64,000 nucleotides of DNA from Kumtagia sp044326205 (GTDB lineage Bacteria > Pseudomonadota > Alphaproteobacteria > Rhizobiales > Rhizobiaceae), in assembly GCF_044326205.1 (NCBI RefSeq), contig NZ_JBIRCY010000036.1:14849-78848 (forward strand). The letters run 5' to 3'. The first letter of the stretch is position 1, and each line of letters starts with the position of its first letter. Shown here one piece after another: positions 18,989 to 28,404 of this stretch. The notes beneath the pieces are model-generated. The model worked only from the letters and a program-made list of their open reading frames with translations. It searched no databases and had not been told where the DNA came from. The position numbers and the translations under genes are program-made.

Positions 18989-20011
18989 CTAGGCCGCGGC
19001 CACACCCCTGCGCCCCAGCCCGATCTCGGCGCCGGTCGCCGCCGTCTCCTCGGGCGCGAGGTGACATGCAACCAGGCGATTCCCACCGCTCACCATGCGC
19101 AGCGGCGGTACGGTCTCGCGGCAGACGTCGCGCGCCAGGTGGCAGCGTGGATGGAAGCGGCAGCCGGACGGCACGTTGGCCGGGTTGGGCGGATCACCCG
19201 ACAGCATGATGCGTTTCCAGCCGCGCTCGCGCCGCGCCGCGAGCGTCGGGGCGGCCGACAGAAGCGCCTGCGTGTAGGGATGCAACGGCCGCGCCATGAT
19301 CTCGGCCGCCGGCCCCTGCTCGATGATCGTGCCGAGATACATCACCGCGATGCGGTCGGCGACATGACCAATCACGTCGAGATCGTGCGAGATGATCAGG
19401 TAAGAGATGCCGCGCTTGCGCTGGATGAACAGCATGAGGTTGACGATCTGCGCCTGGATCGACGGATCGAGCGCCGAGGTCGGCTCGTCGGCGACGATGA
19501 TCTCCGGCTCGAGCGCCAGCGCGCGGGCAATCGCGATGCGTTGAAGCTGCCCCCCCGAAAATTGCGGCGGCAGTTTTTCGAGGTCGATGTTTTCAAGCCC
19601 GACGAAGGACAACAGTTCGCGGATACGCGGCGTGAGACCCTGCCCCAGCTTTATGCCGTGCGTGTCAAACGGCTCGCGCATCACTTCCGCAATGGTCATG
19701 CGCGAATTGAGCGATGCCAACGGGTCCTGGAACACGGCCTGCAGGCGCCGGCGCACCGGCAGCATCTGCCTGCTGCCCAGCGGGGTCACGTCGGCGCCGT
19801 CGAACAGGATGCGGCCGGCGGTCGGGTCGACCAGCTTCAGCGCCAGCCGCGCCAGCGTCGATTTCCCGCAGCCGCTTTCGCCGACAAGGCCCACCGTCTC
19901 GCCCTTGCCGACCGACAGGGAAACGCCGGCGACCGCCTGCACGTCGCGCTTGCCGCCGCGTTTCTGCGTGAAGGTTTTGACGACGCCGTCGAGTTCGAGA
20001 AGCGGACCCAT
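18989..20011 (-). CDS. Peptide/nickel-type ABC transporter ATP-binding protein (OppF/DppF-like)
   Basis: 340 residues. Walker A G-E-S-G-C-G-K-S-T, signature F-S-G-G-Q-L-Q-R-I, Walker B I-I-V-A-D-E-P-T-S-A-L-D, and the oligopeptide C-terminal extension G-C-R-F-H-P-R-C with its Fe-S-type cysteines. Energises import with the partner ATPase encoded just upstream. The ATG at 20011 is one base past the upstream stop (20013) and is preferred to the ATG at 20038. Confidence 0.93.
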   Translation of the reverse strand: MGPLLELDGVVKTFTQKRGGKRDVQAVAGVSLSVGKGETVGLVGESGCGKSTLARLALKLVDPTAGRILFDGADVTPLGSRQMLPVRRRLQAVFQDPLASLNSRMTIAEVMREPFDTHGIKLGQGLTPRIRELLSFVGLENIDLEKLPPQFSGGQLQRIAIARALALEPEIIVADEPTSALDPSIQAQIVNLMLFIQRKRGISYLIISHDLDVIGHVADRIAVMYLGTIIEQGPAAEIMARPLHPYTQALLSAAPTLAARRERGWKRIMLSGDPPNPANVPSGCRFHPRCHLARDVCRETVPPLRMVSGGNRLVACHLAPEETAATGAEIGLGRRGVAAA

Positions 20012-20012
20012 G

Positions 20013-20999
20013 TCAGGCCTCCACCAGGAGGGCGGCATCGGCCGCGGTCACGGGATGGTGGCAGGCGAGGTCTACCTCGCCCAGCCGACGCCTGAAGGGC
20101 TCGATCGTTCGGCAATCCTCTTCGGCTTTTGGGCAGCGCGGATGGAAACGGCAGCCCGGCGGAAAGCCGCCCAGCCCCGGCGCGTTGCCGATGATGGCGT
20201 TGAGGTCGTGTTTCGGGGTCGCCTCGGAGATCATCGCGCTGGTCATCAGCGCGGCCGTGTAGGGATGCGACGGCCGCAACATGATCGCATCGGCCTGGCC
20301 GATCTCGGCGATGCGCCCGGCATATAGGACCAGGATGCGGTCGGCGACCTCGGCCACCACGCCCATGTCGTGGGTGATGAGCACGATGGTCAGCGACAGC
20401 TCGCGTTTCAATTCGGCAAGCAGCTCCAGCATCTGCGCCTTGATCGTCACATCGAGCGCGGTGGTCGGCTCGTCGGCGATCAGCAGTTTTGGGCCGGCGG
20501 CGAGCGCCATGGCGATCATGGCGCGCTGGCGCATGCCGCCGCTGATCTCGTGCGGATAGTCGTTGGCGACGCGTTTCGGATCGGGGATGCGCACGCGCTC
20601 CAGCATCTCGACGGCGCGTTTCGCGGCAACCGGTTTGGTCGCGAGGCCATGCGCCACCAAGGCCTCCGCGATCTGGTCGCCGACCGGCCAGACCGGATTG
20701 AGCGACCCCAGCGGGTCCTGGTAGATCAGCCCGATCTCGCGGCCCCGGATCTTTCTGAGTTCGGCATCCGGGCGATTGAGCAGTTCGCGGCCGTTGAACC
20801 GGATCGAGCCGGACACATGCGAGGTCTGCGGCTGCAGGCCGGCGATCGACATCCCCGTGAGCGACTTGCCCGAACCGGACTCGCCGATGATCACGAAAGT
20901 CTCGCCCTGCTCCACGTCGAACGAGATGTGATCGACCGCGATCAGGTCGCGGTCGTCCCGGCGGAAGCCGATGGCGAAGTCACGGACCGAAAGGATCAT
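20013..20999 (-). CDS. Peptide/nickel-type ABC transporter ATP-binding protein (OppD/DppD-like)
   Basis: 328 residues. Walker A G-E-S-G-S-G-K-S-L-T, signature I-S-G-G-M-R-Q-R-A, Walker B L-L-I-A-D-E-P-T-T-A-L-D, and C-terminal G-C-R-F-H-P-R-C-P. The ATG at 20999 overlaps the permease stop at 20996 (ATGA), so it is translationally coupled; the longer open frame up to 21974 is just read-through over the permease. Confidence 0.94.
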   Translation of the reverse strand: MILSVRDFAIGFRRDDRDLIAVDHISFDVEQGETFVIIGESGSGKSLTGMSIAGLQPQTSHVSGSIRFNGRELLNRPDAELRKIRGREIGLIYQDPLGSLNPVWPVGDQIAEALVAHGLATKPVAAKRAVEMLERVRIPDPKRVANDYPHEISGGMRQRAMIAMALAAGPKLLIADEPTTALDVTIKAQMLELLAELKRELSLTIVLITHDMGVVAEVADRILVLYAGRIAEIGQADAIMLRPSHPYTAALMTSAMISEATPKHDLNAIIGNAPGLGGFPPGCRFHPRCPKAEEDCRTIEPFRRRLGEVDLACHHPVTAADAALLVEA

Positions 21000-21832
21000 C
21001 CGCCACGCCTCGACGCCAAAGCATCGCCGATCAGCGAGAAGGCCGTCGCCGTCAGCATGATCATCGTTCCGGGAAACACCAGATACCACCAGGCCGAGCC
21101 GAAATACGGCCGCGAGTCGCGGATCAGCAGGCCCCATTCGGGCGTGGGCGAATTCGCGCCGAGGCCGAGGAAGGAGAGCGCGGTGACGGCGACCAGCGCG
21201 TAGCCGATATCGGTGGTGACGCGCACGTTGACCTCCTGGGCTACGAAGGGGATGATGTGGCGGCGCAGGATGGCGAAATCGGAGACGCCGAGGGCGCGAG
21301 CGGCCTCGACATGCGGGCGTTCGCGCAGCCGCAACACCTCGCCGCGCACCAGCCGCGCGTAACCCGGCCACCAGATGATCGCCAGCGACAGCGCCACGCT
21401 GTCCAGCCCGCGCCCGATCGAGGCCGCCATGGCGAGCGCCAGCACCAGCGCCGGAAAGCCGAAGAACAGGTCGACGATGCGCATCATGAGATCGTCGACC
21501 CAGCCGCGCGCCATGCCGGAAATCGCACCGTAGACGACGCCGAACGCGGCCGACGCGAAGACGATGACGATCGCCACGCCCAGCGAATATCGCGTGCCGT
21601 AGACGACGCGCGAGAAGATGTCGCGGCCGCCCTCGTCGGTGCCGAAGAGGTGCGTGAAGCTCGGCGGCCTGAGCCGGTCGGCCATGGCGAGCGCGATCGG
21701 ATCGTGCGGTGCAATCAGCCAGGGCAGCAGCGTGAACGCGGCAAGCACCGCCACGACCAGCAAGGCCAGCGGCGTCAGCACCCCCTTGGGGCGCGTGAAA
21801 CGGCGGCGCACGGGTTCGGTCGAAACGCTCAT
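20996..21832 (-). CDS. Peptide-type ABC transporter permease (OppC/DppC-like)
   Basis: 278-residue inner-membrane protein with an N-terminal membrane helix, the extracytoplasmic H-L-F-G-T-D-E-G-G-R-D-I-F-S-R motif typical of OppC, and the EAA loop E-A-A-R-A-L-G-V-S-D around residues 185-195. Its ATG shares one base with the OppB stop (TGATG). Confidence 0.93.
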   Translation of the reverse strand: MSVSTEPVRRRFTRPKGVLTPLALLVVAVLAAFTLLPWLIAPHDPIALAMADRLRPPSFTHLFGTDEGGRDIFSRVVYGTRYSLGVAIVIVFASAAFGVVYGAISGMARGWVDDLMMRIVDLFFGFPALVLALAMAASIGRGLDSVALSLAIIWWPGYARLVRGEVLRLRERPHVEAARALGVSDFAILRRHIIPFVAQEVNVRVTTDIGYALVAVTALSFLGLGANSPTPEWGLLIRDSRPYFGSAWWYLVFPGTMIMLTATAFSLIGDALASRRGG

Positions 21833-22842
21833 CAGCCGACGCTCTGCACGCGAGGGTCGATGATGGGATAGAGCACGTCCATGATGAGGTTGATGATGAC
21901 AAAACCCGCCGTCGACACGATGGCGAGCGCGATGACCGGCGAATAATCGAAGACCTGGAACGACTGGTAGGCATAGAGGCCGATGCCCGGCCAGTCGAAG
22001 ATCACCTCCACGAGGATGACCCAGCTTATCATGTAGCCGAACTGCATGGTCGTGGCGGTGAGGATCGGGCTCAGCGCGTTGCGCAGCATGTGCTTGTAGA
22101 GGATCGTGCGCGGCCCGAGCCCCTTGCCGCGCGCGGTGCGGACGTAGAGACGGCCCTGCTCCTGGATCAGGGCCGCCCGCGACAAGCGCGTGCCAACGGC
22201 AAGCAGGTTGATGACGATGGTCAGCGCCGGAAGAACCATGTGCTTGAGGCTGCCGAGAAAGGCGGAAAAACTGCCGGCAAGCAGCGAATCGATCAGCATG
22301 AAACCCGTGACGGCAGCCGGCGCCGACTCGCGGATCGGAAAGCGGGCGCCGAGCGGCAGCCAGTGAAGTTTGTAGAAGAAGAAAAACTGCAGGGTCATGC
22401 CGAGCCAGAACACGGGGATGCCGGTGCCTATCATGGTCATCAGCCGGATAGCGCCGTCGACCGCGCCGCCAGGCTTTTTTGCCGCCAGTACGGCCAGCGA
22501 AAAACTCGTCGCGAGATAGACGACAAAGCTGACCAGCAGCAGTTCGAGCGTCGCCGGCAGATACTGCGCGAGGTCGGTGCTCACGCTGCGGCGGGTACGA
22601 ATGGAATCGCCGAGATCGCCCTGCGCCAGTCCGGCCATGTAGGAGACGAACTGCTCCGATAGCGGCCGGTCGAGACCATGCTCGACGCGGATGCGCTGCA
22701 CCGTCGCTTCCGATGCGTTCTGGCCAGCCAGGAAGGCCGCAGGATCGGCGGGAACGACGCGGCTCAGGAAGAAAGTGATCACGGCAACCGCCAGGAGCAC
22801 CAGAATGCCCCAGGCCAACCGCTTCGAAAGAAATGCAATCAC
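21832..22842 (-). CDS. Peptide-type ABC transporter permease (OppB/DppB-like)
   Basis: 336-residue inner-membrane protein: first helix (I-L-V-L-L-A-V-A-V-I-T-F-F-L), R-V-V-P-A-D-P-A, R-x-E-x-G-L-D-R-P motif, EAA loop R-T-A-R-G-K-G-L-G and a final D-P-R-V-Q-S. GTG start at 22842. It lies 29 bases after the binding-protein gene. Confidence 0.93.
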   Translation of the reverse strand: MIAFLSKRLAWGILVLLAVAVITFFLSRVVPADPAAFLAGQNASEATVQRIRVEHGLDRPLSEQFVSYMAGLAQGDLGDSIRTRRSVSTDLAQYLPATLELLLVSFVVYLATSFSLAVLAAKKPGGAVDGAIRLMTMIGTGIPVFWLGMTLQFFFFYKLHWLPLGARFPIRESAPAAVTGFMLIDSLLAGSFSAFLGSLKHMVLPALTIVINLLAVGTRLSRAALIQEQGRLYVRTARGKGLGPRTILYKHMLRNALSPILTATTMQFGYMISWVILVEVIFDWPGIGLYAYQSFQVFDYSPVIALAIVSTAGFVIINLIMDVLYPIIDPRVQSVG

Positions 22843-22871
22843 CGCCGCGTCGCTCCGCTTGAATGGTCAGC

Positions 22872-24407
22872 CTACTCCTTGCTGTACATCTCCCAGAAAC
22901 GGGCGTTGATGTATTCCGCCGGATCGATGCGGTAGCCGCCGATGCGGTCCGGCTCCGGAACCACGGTCGTCGGCCGTGCGGTCCAGATGACGTAGTGGGA
23001 ATCGACCACGATCCCGGCGGCCTGCTTCAGCAGCGCGGCGCGTTCGTTGGCATCCGCGATGGTCGGCAGCTTGGCGACGAGGTCCTGCAGCGTCTGGTCG
23101 AAGAACTTTCCGGAATTGTAGAAGCCGCCCTTCAAGTAGTGCGCCGAGAAGAATTTCGTCGCGTCCTGCGGACTCAGATTGGCGTTGCCGAGCACGAAGC
23201 AGTTGCTCTTGTCCGTCTTGATCGCGGTGATGGCCTCGACGAAGGGCTGCTCCTCGATCTCCACGGTCACGCCGATCTGCGCGGCCGAGGATTGCAGCAC
23301 GGTCGCCGCGAAACGGAACTCGGGGAAGCCGGCCGGCACGGAGCATTTCATCGTGGCGTTCGACAGGCCGGAGGCCGCGAGCGCGGCTTTCGCCGCTTCC
23401 AGATCCGTCTTGATCTCGGGCGCATCCTTTTCGGGGCTGCCGGGGAACCATTCCGGGATGGGGCCGCGGCCGACCACGGCCTTGCCCTGGAAGGACTGCA
23501 CCATCGCAGTGTAGTCGAAGGCCTTCACCAGCGCGTTGCGGAAATCCTTGTTGTTGGTCGGCGCAAGATCCATGTTCAGGTAGATCGCCGGCCAGGCCCA
23601 AAGATTGTTGCCTTCGATCATGTGGAAGCCGCTGGTGCCGCCGATGCGCAGGGCTTCGTCGAGCGGCACGAAATTCGCGAGGTCGAACTCGCCGCCTTCC
23701 AGGCCGCGCGCCCGGTTGGCGCCGTCGGTGACGAAGCGGTCGAGCACGCGGTCAAACGGCTTCTCGGGGAATTTGCCCCACCATTTGTCGTTGCGCTTGA
23801 GTTCGATCTGCGTGCCGCGCGTCCACGCCACGAAGGAATAGGGCCCGGTGCCGTTGGCGTTCTCGCCGAACCAGGCCTCACCGAGATCGTCCTTGTGCTT
23901 GGCGACGTCCTCGTCGGCGATGATCTCGATGCGGCTGAGGTTCGAGGCAAGGAACACGGTCGGCGCCTTGGTCTCGATCTTCACCGTCCTGGGATCGACC
24001 ACCGTGACGCTGGCGATGTCGTCGACCAGGTAAGCCTGGCCCTGGCCGATCTTGAGCAGCCGGTCGAGCGTCGCCTTGACGTCGTTGGCGTCGAACGGGC
24101 TGCCGTCATGGAAGGTCACGCCCTCGCGCAGCGTGAAGGTCCAGGTGGTGCCGTCCTGCTTCCACTCGGTCGCCAGCGCCGGCAGCAGCTTGGACGGATC
24201 GGCGAGGTCGAAGTCGACCAGTCGGTCATAGATGTTTCGGGTGACCGTGAACTCCCAGTTCACATTGGCCTTGGCGGGGTCGATCGTGCTGGGCTCGCCG
24301 GCATCCGCGTAGACGAATGTGGTCGGGTCCTGGGCAAGGGCCGGCGATGCAGCACCCAAGGCGAGCAGCGTCAGCAAGGTTCCCGAAATTCCGGACGGCA
24401 GTCTCAT
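22872..24407 (-). CDS. ABC transporter substrate-binding protein, family 5 (peptide type)
   Basis: 511-residue periplasmic binding protein with a Sec signal peptide (L-L-T-L-L-A-L-G-A-A-S-P-A-L-A-Q). SBP family 5 features: F-T-L-R-E-G-V-T-F-H-D-G-S-P-F-D-A-N-D-V and N-x-Y-D-R-L. The ATG at 24407 sits 8 bases from GAGGGG; the GTG at 24416 is less well placed. Family-5 proteins import peptides, nickel, glycosides or opines; the neighbouring lactonase and amidase suggest a sugar-derived or amide compound here, which is inference. It is divergent from the split transketolase genes across a palindromic site. Confidence 0.93.
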   Translation of the reverse strand: MRLPSGISGTLLTLLALGAASPALAQDPTTFVYADAGEPSTIDPAKANVNWEFTVTRNIYDRLVDFDLADPSKLLPALATEWKQDGTTWTFTLREGVTFHDGSPFDANDVKATLDRLLKIGQGQAYLVDDIASVTVVDPRTVKIETKAPTVFLASNLSRIEIIADEDVAKHKDDLGEAWFGENANGTGPYSFVAWTRGTQIELKRNDKWWGKFPEKPFDRVLDRFVTDGANRARGLEGGEFDLANFVPLDEALRIGGTSGFHMIEGNNLWAWPAIYLNMDLAPTNNKDFRNALVKAFDYTAMVQSFQGKAVVGRGPIPEWFPGSPEKDAPEIKTDLEAAKAALAASGLSNATMKCSVPAGFPEFRFAATVLQSSAAQIGVTVEIEEQPFVEAITAIKTDKSNCFVLGNANLSPQDATKFFSAHYLKGGFYNSGKFFDQTLQDLVAKLPTIADANERAALLKQAAGIVVDSHYVIWTARPTTVVPEPDRIGGYRIDPAEYINARFWEMYSKE

Positions 24408-24451
24408 TTTTTGCACCCCTCTTGTTCATTGTGTAGAGCCGGGCTTGGCTA

Positions 24452-24480
24452 GACGCAACATATATCATATATGATGCGTC
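24452..24480. promoter_or_regulatory. Palindromic operator between ABC and transketolase operons
   Basis: GACGCA (24452-24457) and TGCGTC (24475-24480) flank an inner perfect palindrome ATCATATATGAT (24464-24475). The 16-mer at 24460-24475 reads ATATATCATATATGAT and is shared with sites at 32067-32082 and 59329-59344. Adjacent GntR genes make a GntR operator the likeliest reading. Confidence 0.65.
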
Positions 24481-24533
24481 TGCAAAGAGCCGAAGCGAAA
24501 CGATCTGGCGCGAAGCCGCCGCAGTGGGGAAGG

Positions 24534-25406
24534 ATGACGTCACATAACAGTCTGCCGAACAGTCTTTCGGAGGCGGAGACCCGCCGGCTGAAGGAACTGG
24601 CCCTGTTCGTCCGCACGGAAACGGTGCGGCTGATTTCCATCGCCAAGGTGGGGCACTACTCCTCCGTCTTTTCCTGCGCCGAGATTTTTTCGGTGCTCTA
24701 CGGAGATGTCATGGCGCTCAGGCGCGCCGAGCCGAAATGGCCGGAGCGTGACAGGTTCCTGATGGGCAAGGGCCATGCTGCGGTCGGGCTTTTCCCGCTT
24801 CTGGCCGAATGGGATTTCTTCCCCAAGGAATGGCTCGACAACTATACGCGCCTGGGCAGTCCGCTTGGCGACCACCCCGACATGCGCAAGGTGCCCGGCG
24901 TGGATTTCAGCTCCGGCTCGATCGGCCACGCGCTCTCGGCCGGCATCGGCATGGCGCTCGGCGGACGCCTCAACCGGCAGGATTTCAGCGTCTATGTCCT
25001 GCTCGGCGACGGCGAGATGCAGGAGGGCCAGGTATGGGCGGCGGCGATGGCGGCGGCCCATCACCGCGTTGGCCGCCTCACCGCGATCGTCGACCGCAAC
25101 CGCTACCAGTTGGACGGCACCGTCGAAGAAGTCATCAACATCGAACCGCTCGCCGACAAGTGGCGCACCTTCGGCTGGGACGTCCACGAGGTCGACGGCC
25201 ATGACGTGGAGGCGCTGGCCCTGCTGCTGCGCCGGCTAAAGACCGACACGGCGCGCGAAAAGCCGGCCTGCGTGATTGCCCATACGCTGAAGGGCAAGGG
25301 CGTCGGCTTCATGGAGAGGGAGCCGGGCTGGCACCTGGGCTACCTGGCGCCCGCGGACGAGGAAAAGGTTCTGGCCGAGATCAAGGCCAAGGCAGGTGTG
25401 GAATGA
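24534..25406 (+). CDS. Transketolase, N-terminal (TPP-binding) subunit
   Basis: 290 residues. The diphosphate-binding motif G-D-G-E-M-Q-E-G-Q-V-W through V-D-R-N-R-Y-Q-L-D-G is intact, and G-K-G-H-A-A-V-G and H-T-L-K-G-K-G-V are present. It forms half of a two-subunit transketolase with the next gene, whose ATG overlaps its stop (ATGA at 25403). Split transketolases in such clusters often act on unusual ketose phosphates (for example apulose 4-phosphate) rather than in the pentose pathway; the substrate here is not known. The ATG at 24534 has GGGGAAGG directly upstream; an ATG at 24471 lies inside the operator. Confidence 0.92.
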   Translation: MTSHNSLPNSLSEAETRRLKELALFVRTETVRLISIAKVGHYSSVFSCAEIFSVLYGDVMALRRAEPKWPERDRFLMGKGHAAVGLFPLLAEWDFFPKEWLDNYTRLGSPLGDHPDMRKVPGVDFSSGSIGHALSAGIGMALGGRLNRQDFSVYVLLGDGEMQEGQVWAAAMAAAHHRVGRLTAIVDRNRYQLDGTVEEVINIEPLADKWRTFGWDVHEVDGHDVEALALLLRRLKTDTAREKPACVIAHTLKGKGVGFMEREPGWHLGYLAPADEEKVLAEIKAKAGVE

Positions 25407-26395
25407 ACGAGACGCTCGATCCCGGAAGCTGGCAGTATCGTGGGCTGAACGCCCGCGCGCCAAGCCTTTCCACCCTCGCCGACACGCTCAACGCGCTGGC
25501 CGACGAGGGCCACCCGGTCGTTGCGGTCACGGCCGACCTGCAATATTCGAACGGCCTGATCGGCTTCGCCCGCAAACATCCCGAACGGCTGTTCCAGTTC
25601 GGCATTTCCGAGCAGAACATGGTGTCCGCCGCGGCGGGACTGGCGACGACAGGCTTCATGCCGTTCACTGCGACCTTCGCCTCGTTCCTGGCGCTGCTGT
25701 GTTGCGAGCAAATCCGCACCGACATCGCCTATTCCGCCTTGCCGGTGCGGCTGATTGGCCATCACGCCGGCATCAGTCTCGGCTTCTACGGCACCTCGCA
25801 CCACGCCACCGAGGACCTTGCGATCATGCGCAGCATCGCCGACCTGACGGTGGTCTCGACGGCGGACGGCGCGCAGTTCGCCGCCGCGATCCGGGCCTCG
25901 ATGACCTGGCCGCAACCGATCTATTTCCGCATCGCGCGCGGCCACGATCCGGTTGTCTATGAGAAGCCCGCGCCGTTCGAATTCGGCAAGGCGATAATCC
26001 ATGAGGAAGGCAACGACCTCACCATCATCGCTTGCGGCACGATGGTTCATCCGTCGGTCGAAGCGGTGAAGCGCCTGCGCTCAGCCGGCCGAAGAGTCGG
26101 CCTGATCGACATGCACACGATCAAGCCGCTCGATCGGGAGGCGATCATCGCCGCCTCGCGCCGCTCGAAATGCCTGATGACGGTCGAGGAGCACAATGTG
26201 CTCGGGGGGCTTGGCGGAGCGGTCGCGGAGGTGCTCGCCGATCTCGGCGGAGCGCCGCGCCTGGTGCGCCACGGCATCATGGACGAATACAGCCTGATCG
26301 CCCCGCCGACGCATCTCTATGCCCACTACGAACTCGATGCTAAGGGTATAGAATCGCGCGCACTCGCGGCAATCGCGAACCAGGGGCTTTCGTGA
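25403..26395 (+). CDS. Transketolase, C-terminal (pyrimidine-binding) subunit
   Basis: 330 residues. The pyrimidine domain carries the catalytic Glu in F-G-I-S-E-Q-N-M-V-S-A-A-A-G-L-A (residues about 70-85), and the H-H-A-G-I-S-L-G and H-A-T-E-D-L loops match the family. A C-terminal transketolase domain (L-T-I-I-A-C-G-T-M-V-H, E-E-H-N-V-L-G-G-L-G-G-A-V) follows. Partner of the preceding gene, with a 4-base overlap at each end. Confidence 0.93.
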   Translation: MNETLDPGSWQYRGLNARAPSLSTLADTLNALADEGHPVVAVTADLQYSNGLIGFARKHPERLFQFGISEQNMVSAAAGLATTGFMPFTATFASFLALLCCEQIRTDIAYSALPVRLIGHHAGISLGFYGTSHHATEDLAIMRSIADLTVVSTADGAQFAAAIRASMTWPQPIYFRIARGHDPVVYEKPAPFEFGKAIIHEEGNDLTIIACGTMVHPSVEAVKRLRSAGRRVGLIDMHTIKPLDREAIIAASRRSKCLMTVEEHNVLGGLGGAVAEVLADLGGAPRLVRHGIMDEYSLIAPPTHLYAHYELDAKGIESRALAAIANQGLS

Positions 26396-27102
26396 CCATC
26401 AAGCCGCTCGTCACCGACAATCTGTCAAGCCGGGCCTATACCTCGCTTCGCAATGCGTTGATCGATGGCGATTTCCTGCCGGGCGAGCGGCTGGTCATGC
26501 ACGATATCGCGGATCGGCTGGGAACCAGCGTCACACCGGTCCGTGAAGCATGCCTGCGCCTCGTCAGCGAGAAAGGCCTGGAGATCAGGTCGGGCCGCTT
26601 CCTCAATGTTCCGGATCTTGATCTCGGGCGCTATCTGGAAATCCGCAAGATGCGCATTGCGCTGGAGGGGCTGGCAACCGAGGAAGGTGCGGCGAAGGTC
26701 AGGCCGCAGGACATAACGCGGCTCGCCGACATCCACCGGCGCTTCCTCAAATCCAGCCACGCCCACGACAATTTCAGCACCATCCGCCTCAACCGCGAGT
26801 TCCACTTCGGCGTCTACCAGCTTTCCGGTATGAACATGCTGATGAGCCAGATCGAAAACCTCTGGGTGTCGATGGGCCCGATCCTCAAGGTCTATTACCG
26901 CGAGCATGCCGACGACCACTATCTGGGCGCCGAAGAGCACGTGAACGTCATGAACGCGCTCGAACGCCGCGACGGGCGCGCCGCGCGCGAGGCTCTGGTT
27001 GGCGACATCGAGCGCGGCGGGGAGGGCATCCTGGCCTATCTCGGCAAGCGTCCGGGTCCCGGCGCAAACCAGCCGGCATTCCGGGACATGGCCCTCCGCT
27101 AG
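26392..27102 (+). CDS. GntR family regulator (FCD type)
   Basis: 236 residues with an N-terminal winged helix (A-Y-T-S-L-R-N-A-L-I-D-G-D-F-L-P-G-E-R-L, recognition part T-S-V-T-P-V-R-E-A-C-L-R-L) and a C-terminal FCD domain with ligand/metal residues N-R-E-F-H-F and H-V-N-V-M. GTG start at 26392 overlaps the transketolase stop (GTGA), so it is the third gene of that operon and probably controls it through the ATATATC-type site upstream. Its TAG stop shares bases with the convergent aminotransferase stop (CTAG). Confidence 0.92.
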   Translation: MTIKPLVTDNLSSRAYTSLRNALIDGDFLPGERLVMHDIADRLGTSVTPVREACLRLVSEKGLEIRSGRFLNVPDLDLGRYLEIRKMRIALEGLATEEGAAKVRPQDITRLADIHRRFLKSSHAHDNFSTIRLNREFHFGVYQLSGMNMLMSQIENLWVSMGPILKVYYREHADDHYLGAEEHVNVMNALERRDGRAAREALVGDIERGGEGILAYLGKRPGPGANQPAFRDMALR

Positions 27103-28400
27103 CGCCGACCGACCAATTCGTCCAGAATATCTTCGATGACGCCCAGCGTCTCGTCGAGGATTTCCGGCGTATGGGCAAGCGACAGGTAGAGGCGCTTCAA
27201 GGGCAAGGGTTGGCCGATGCAGCGCCGCTCGACCAATTTCCGGCGGAAGGCCAAGTCGAGCGCATCGTCGTTGCGCAGCAGGTCGTCGTAGCTTCTGTAG
27301 GAGCCTGAGAAGAAATAGAGGAGCCAGACCGAACCGAAGCCGGCGCTCTGCGCTTCTAGCCCGAGCCTGGAAACAATCGAGTCGAGGCCCTCGCGCATGT
27401 GGCTGCCCAGCGCCGATAGACGCTCATAGGTTCCCTGCTTCGACAGTTCCTCGATCGTGGCGAGCACCGCGGCCAGCGAGGTCGGTGTGCCGTTGAAGGT
27501 TCCGCCCATGAACACGGCGCCTTCGCCGGTGCGCCCGACGTGCTCCATGACGTCTCGCCGGCCGGCGACGATGCCGATCGGCAGGCCGCCGCCGGCCGCC
27601 TTGCCGAAAGTGGCAAGGTCCGGGGTGACCCCACAGATCGACTGGTAGCCGCCCAGCGCGTGGCGAAAGCCGGTGATGACCTCGTCGAAGATCAGGAGGA
27701 CGCCGTGCTCGCTGGTCAATGAGCGGATATCGGCCAGGAATTCGTCGGAGGCGATCACCGAGCCGATATTATGGGCGATCGGCTCGACGATGATCGCCGC
27801 GACCTCTCCGGGATGGGCCTTGAGATAGCGCGAAACCGCCTCGGCGTCGTTGAAGGGCAGCACGGCGGTGTGCCGCGCCGTCTCTTCCATGATGCCGTCG
27901 CACAGCGGGTCATAGTACCCGACTGCACTGGCCGCCGACTGCACGTTCATCGCCACGGCATCGTGCCAGCCGTGATACCCACCCTGGAACTTGATCAGCG
28001 TCTTGCGCCCGGTCGCCGCACGGGCGATGCGGATGGCGTGGAATGTCGCCTCCGAGCCGCTGCTGCACAGCGCCACCAGTTCGGCGCAGGGGATGTGCCG
28101 GGCCAGCGCCTCGCAGGTCTCGACCTCGAGCCGGGTTATGCCGGCGCCGATGAGGTCGATGTCCTGCATCACGGCATTCACTTTCGCCGCGATCGCCGGA
28201 TGGCAGTGGCCGAGCACATTGGCTCCGAACCCGCAATGATAGTCCGTGTAGCGGTTGCCGTCGGCATCGTAGAGATATGGCCCCGACGCACTCTGGAACG
28301 CTACGGGGTAGCCGAGCTTGCGGCTGGGGCTCAGATGGCCGCCAGCCATGACCTTGGCCGCGCGGGCCGACAGTTGCAGGTTCTCGCTCGGGACATGCAT
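27099..28400 (-). CDS. Class III aminotransferase (glutamate-1-semialdehyde aminomutase-like)
   Basis: 433 residues, PLP-dependent fold type I. Seen: G-S-E-A-T-F-H-A-I-R-I-A-R (residues about 115), L-I-F-D-E-V-I-T-G-F-R, and the Schiff-base lysine in T-F-G-K-A-A-G-G-G-L-P-I-G. This resembles HemL but the catabolic setting makes a tetrapyrrole role unlikely; it probably transaminates or isomerises an amino sugar acid or beta-amino acid. Last gene of the kinase-aldolase-dehydrogenase-GntR operon, 4 bases after the GntR gene. Confidence 0.88.
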   Translation of the reverse strand: MHVPSENLQLSARAAKVMAGGHLSPSRKLGYPVAFQSASGPYLYDADGNRYTDYHCGFGANVLGHCHPAIAAKVNAVMQDIDLIGAGITRLEVETCEALARHIPCAELVALCSSGSEATFHAIRIARAATGRKTLIKFQGGYHGWHDAVAMNVQSAASAVGYYDPLCDGIMEETARHTAVLPFNDAEAVSRYLKAHPGEVAAIIVEPIAHNIGSVIASDEFLADIRSLTSEHGVLLIFDEVITGFRHALGGYQSICGVTPDLATFGKAAGGGLPIGIVAGRRDVMEHVGRTGEGAVFMGGTFNGTPTSLAAVLATIEELSKQGTYERLSALGSHMREGLDSIVSRLGLEAQSAGFGSVWLLYFFSGSYRSYDDLLRNDDALDLAFRRKLVERRCIGQPLPLKRLYLSLAHTPEILDETLGVIEDILDELVGRR

Positions 28401-28404
28401 GGCT

